DNA of 5,931 nt, taken from positions 1 to 5,931 of the forward strand of contig QOAV01000177.1 of the NCBI GenBank assembly GCA_003972845.1, given 5' to 3'. This stretch comes from Gammaproteobacteria bacterium. Its GTDB lineage: Bacteria; Pseudomonadota; Gammaproteobacteria; QOAV01. The number at the start of each line of letters is the position of its first letter. Positions within the stretch are counted from its first letter, which is position 1. This document shows positions 5,649 to 5,931 of the stretch, piece by piece. The translations under genes were made by a program, and so were the position numbers. Under the pieces are notes generated by a model. The model was not told where the DNA came from. It saw only the letters and a list, made by a program, of their open reading frames with translations, and ran no database searches.

Positions 5649-5931
5649 ATGTGGCAGCTCACATGGGGTGGACGACGGGCCTTCGATCCCGTCTGGGAAA
5701 TGGTGCTGGAAGGTAGCACCGGTTTTTCCGGCTCGTTTGCGCGACAAGTCACACTGAACAAATCCACCGCCAATGAAAAATTGACCAGTGACTTGCTCGA
5801 TGCCTTGGAAGCCTCCGCCACCGAAGGCGGCGTCGTGCTGCAAGTGGAAGGCGCGTTCATCGCAAACACAAAGGCAACGCCCGTGAAATTCCAATTCGAT
5901 GGCGCCTACATTCAAACCGATGGGGACCGCA
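5649..5931 (+). CDS. Unrecognised partial reading frame running off the window end
   Basis: An open frame continues to the last base without a stop. From the ATG at 5649 it reads MWQLTWGGRRAFDPVWEMVL and then about 74 more residues, including a segment of predicted helix (about 38-53) and an alternating hydrophobic stretch (GGVVLQVEGAFIANT, 54-68) suggestive of beta strands. The composition is soluble, with no signal peptide, no membrane segment and no cysteines. The frame stays open upstream of 5649 through the M74-like fragment, but there it is antisense to better-looking coding sequence, so the true start is unknown and the 5' part is probably missing. No Shine-Dalgarno sequence precedes the ATG. 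It is not NosY, which would be very hydrophobic, and it does not resemble the rest of NosL. I do not recognise the family. Confidence 0.4.
   Translation, partial: MWQLTWGGRRAFDPVWEMVLEGSTGFSGSFARQVTLNKSTANEKLTSDLLDALEASATEGGVVLQVEGAFIANTKATPVKFQFDGAYIQTDGDR

Noticed and set aside
5640..5915. Extension of the M74-like - strand frame to an ATG at 5915, giving a 138-residue protein
   Set aside because: The part above about 5640 is Cys/His/Phe/Gln-rich, lacks M74 resemblance and is antisense to a more protein-like + strand frame, so only the short conserved block was kept.
1..5931. CRISPR array, tRNA, rRNA or insertion sequence
   Set aside because: No regularly spaced repeats, no cloverleaf-like or ribosomal sequence and no transposase or terminal inverted repeats were seen, including around the junction in nosL.

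Overview
The window is a stretch of a nitrous oxide respiration (nos) accessory cluster, all on the + strand, followed by a badly disturbed 3' end. The gene order fits nosB-nosD-nosG-nosH-nosF-nosL, the set that accompanies clade II (atypical) N2O reductases such as that of Wolinella succinogenes (nosZ-B-D-G-C1-C2-H-F-Y-L). The classical Pseudomonas arrangement (nosRZDFYL) does not have this set. nosZ itself is not in the window and would be expected upstream of position 1. Codon use, moderate GC content and the Gram-negative periplasmic machinery (signal peptide, Tat-like motif, lipobox) suggest a proteobacterium, perhaps a gamma- or betaproteobacterium from a metagenome. That placement is inference.

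Layout: 1-51 is a short leader with a perfect inverted repeat. 52-1242 encodes a NosB-like polytopic membrane protein. 1232-2584 encodes NosD, the periplasmic beta-helix protein. 2601-3428 encodes a NapG-like (NosG) protein predicted to carry four [4Fe-4S] clusters. 3425-4399 encodes a NapH-like (NosH) membrane ferredoxin. After a 75-base gap holding a GC-rich hairpin, 4475-5344 encodes NosF, the ABC ATPase. nosL starts at 5341 inside the end of nosF. Most junctions overlap or nearly touch (11 bases nosB/nosD, 16-base gap nosD/nosG, ATGA overlaps nosG/nosH and nosF/nosL), so this reads as one translationally coupled operon with a possible attenuator between nosH and nosF.

How the genes work together: NosG and NosH resemble the NapGH quinol-oxidising module and would carry electrons from the quinone pool toward the periplasm, or serve NosZ maturation. 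NosD and NosF, with a NosY permease not present here, form the NosDFY complex that matures the copper centres of NosZ. NosL is the outer-membrane copper lipoprotein chaperone that feeds it. NosB is a membrane protein of unknown mechanism typical of clade II clusters.

The most unusual region is the end. nosL is cut right after its Cys-x-x-Cys-x-Met copper motif, near 5486. The next ~140 bases read on the - strand as a piece of a MepA-like (peptidase family M74) murein endopeptidase. From about 5640 to the window end a different, unrecognised + strand reading frame runs off the edge. This three-part mosaic is either a real rearrangement or, more likely, a chimeric assembly join. No previously undescribed system is clearly evident. 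The points worth a second look are the lack of nosC cytochromes between nosG and nosH, the displaced or missing nosY, a non-canonical ferredoxin motif in NosH, and a long hydrophilic insert in NosB.
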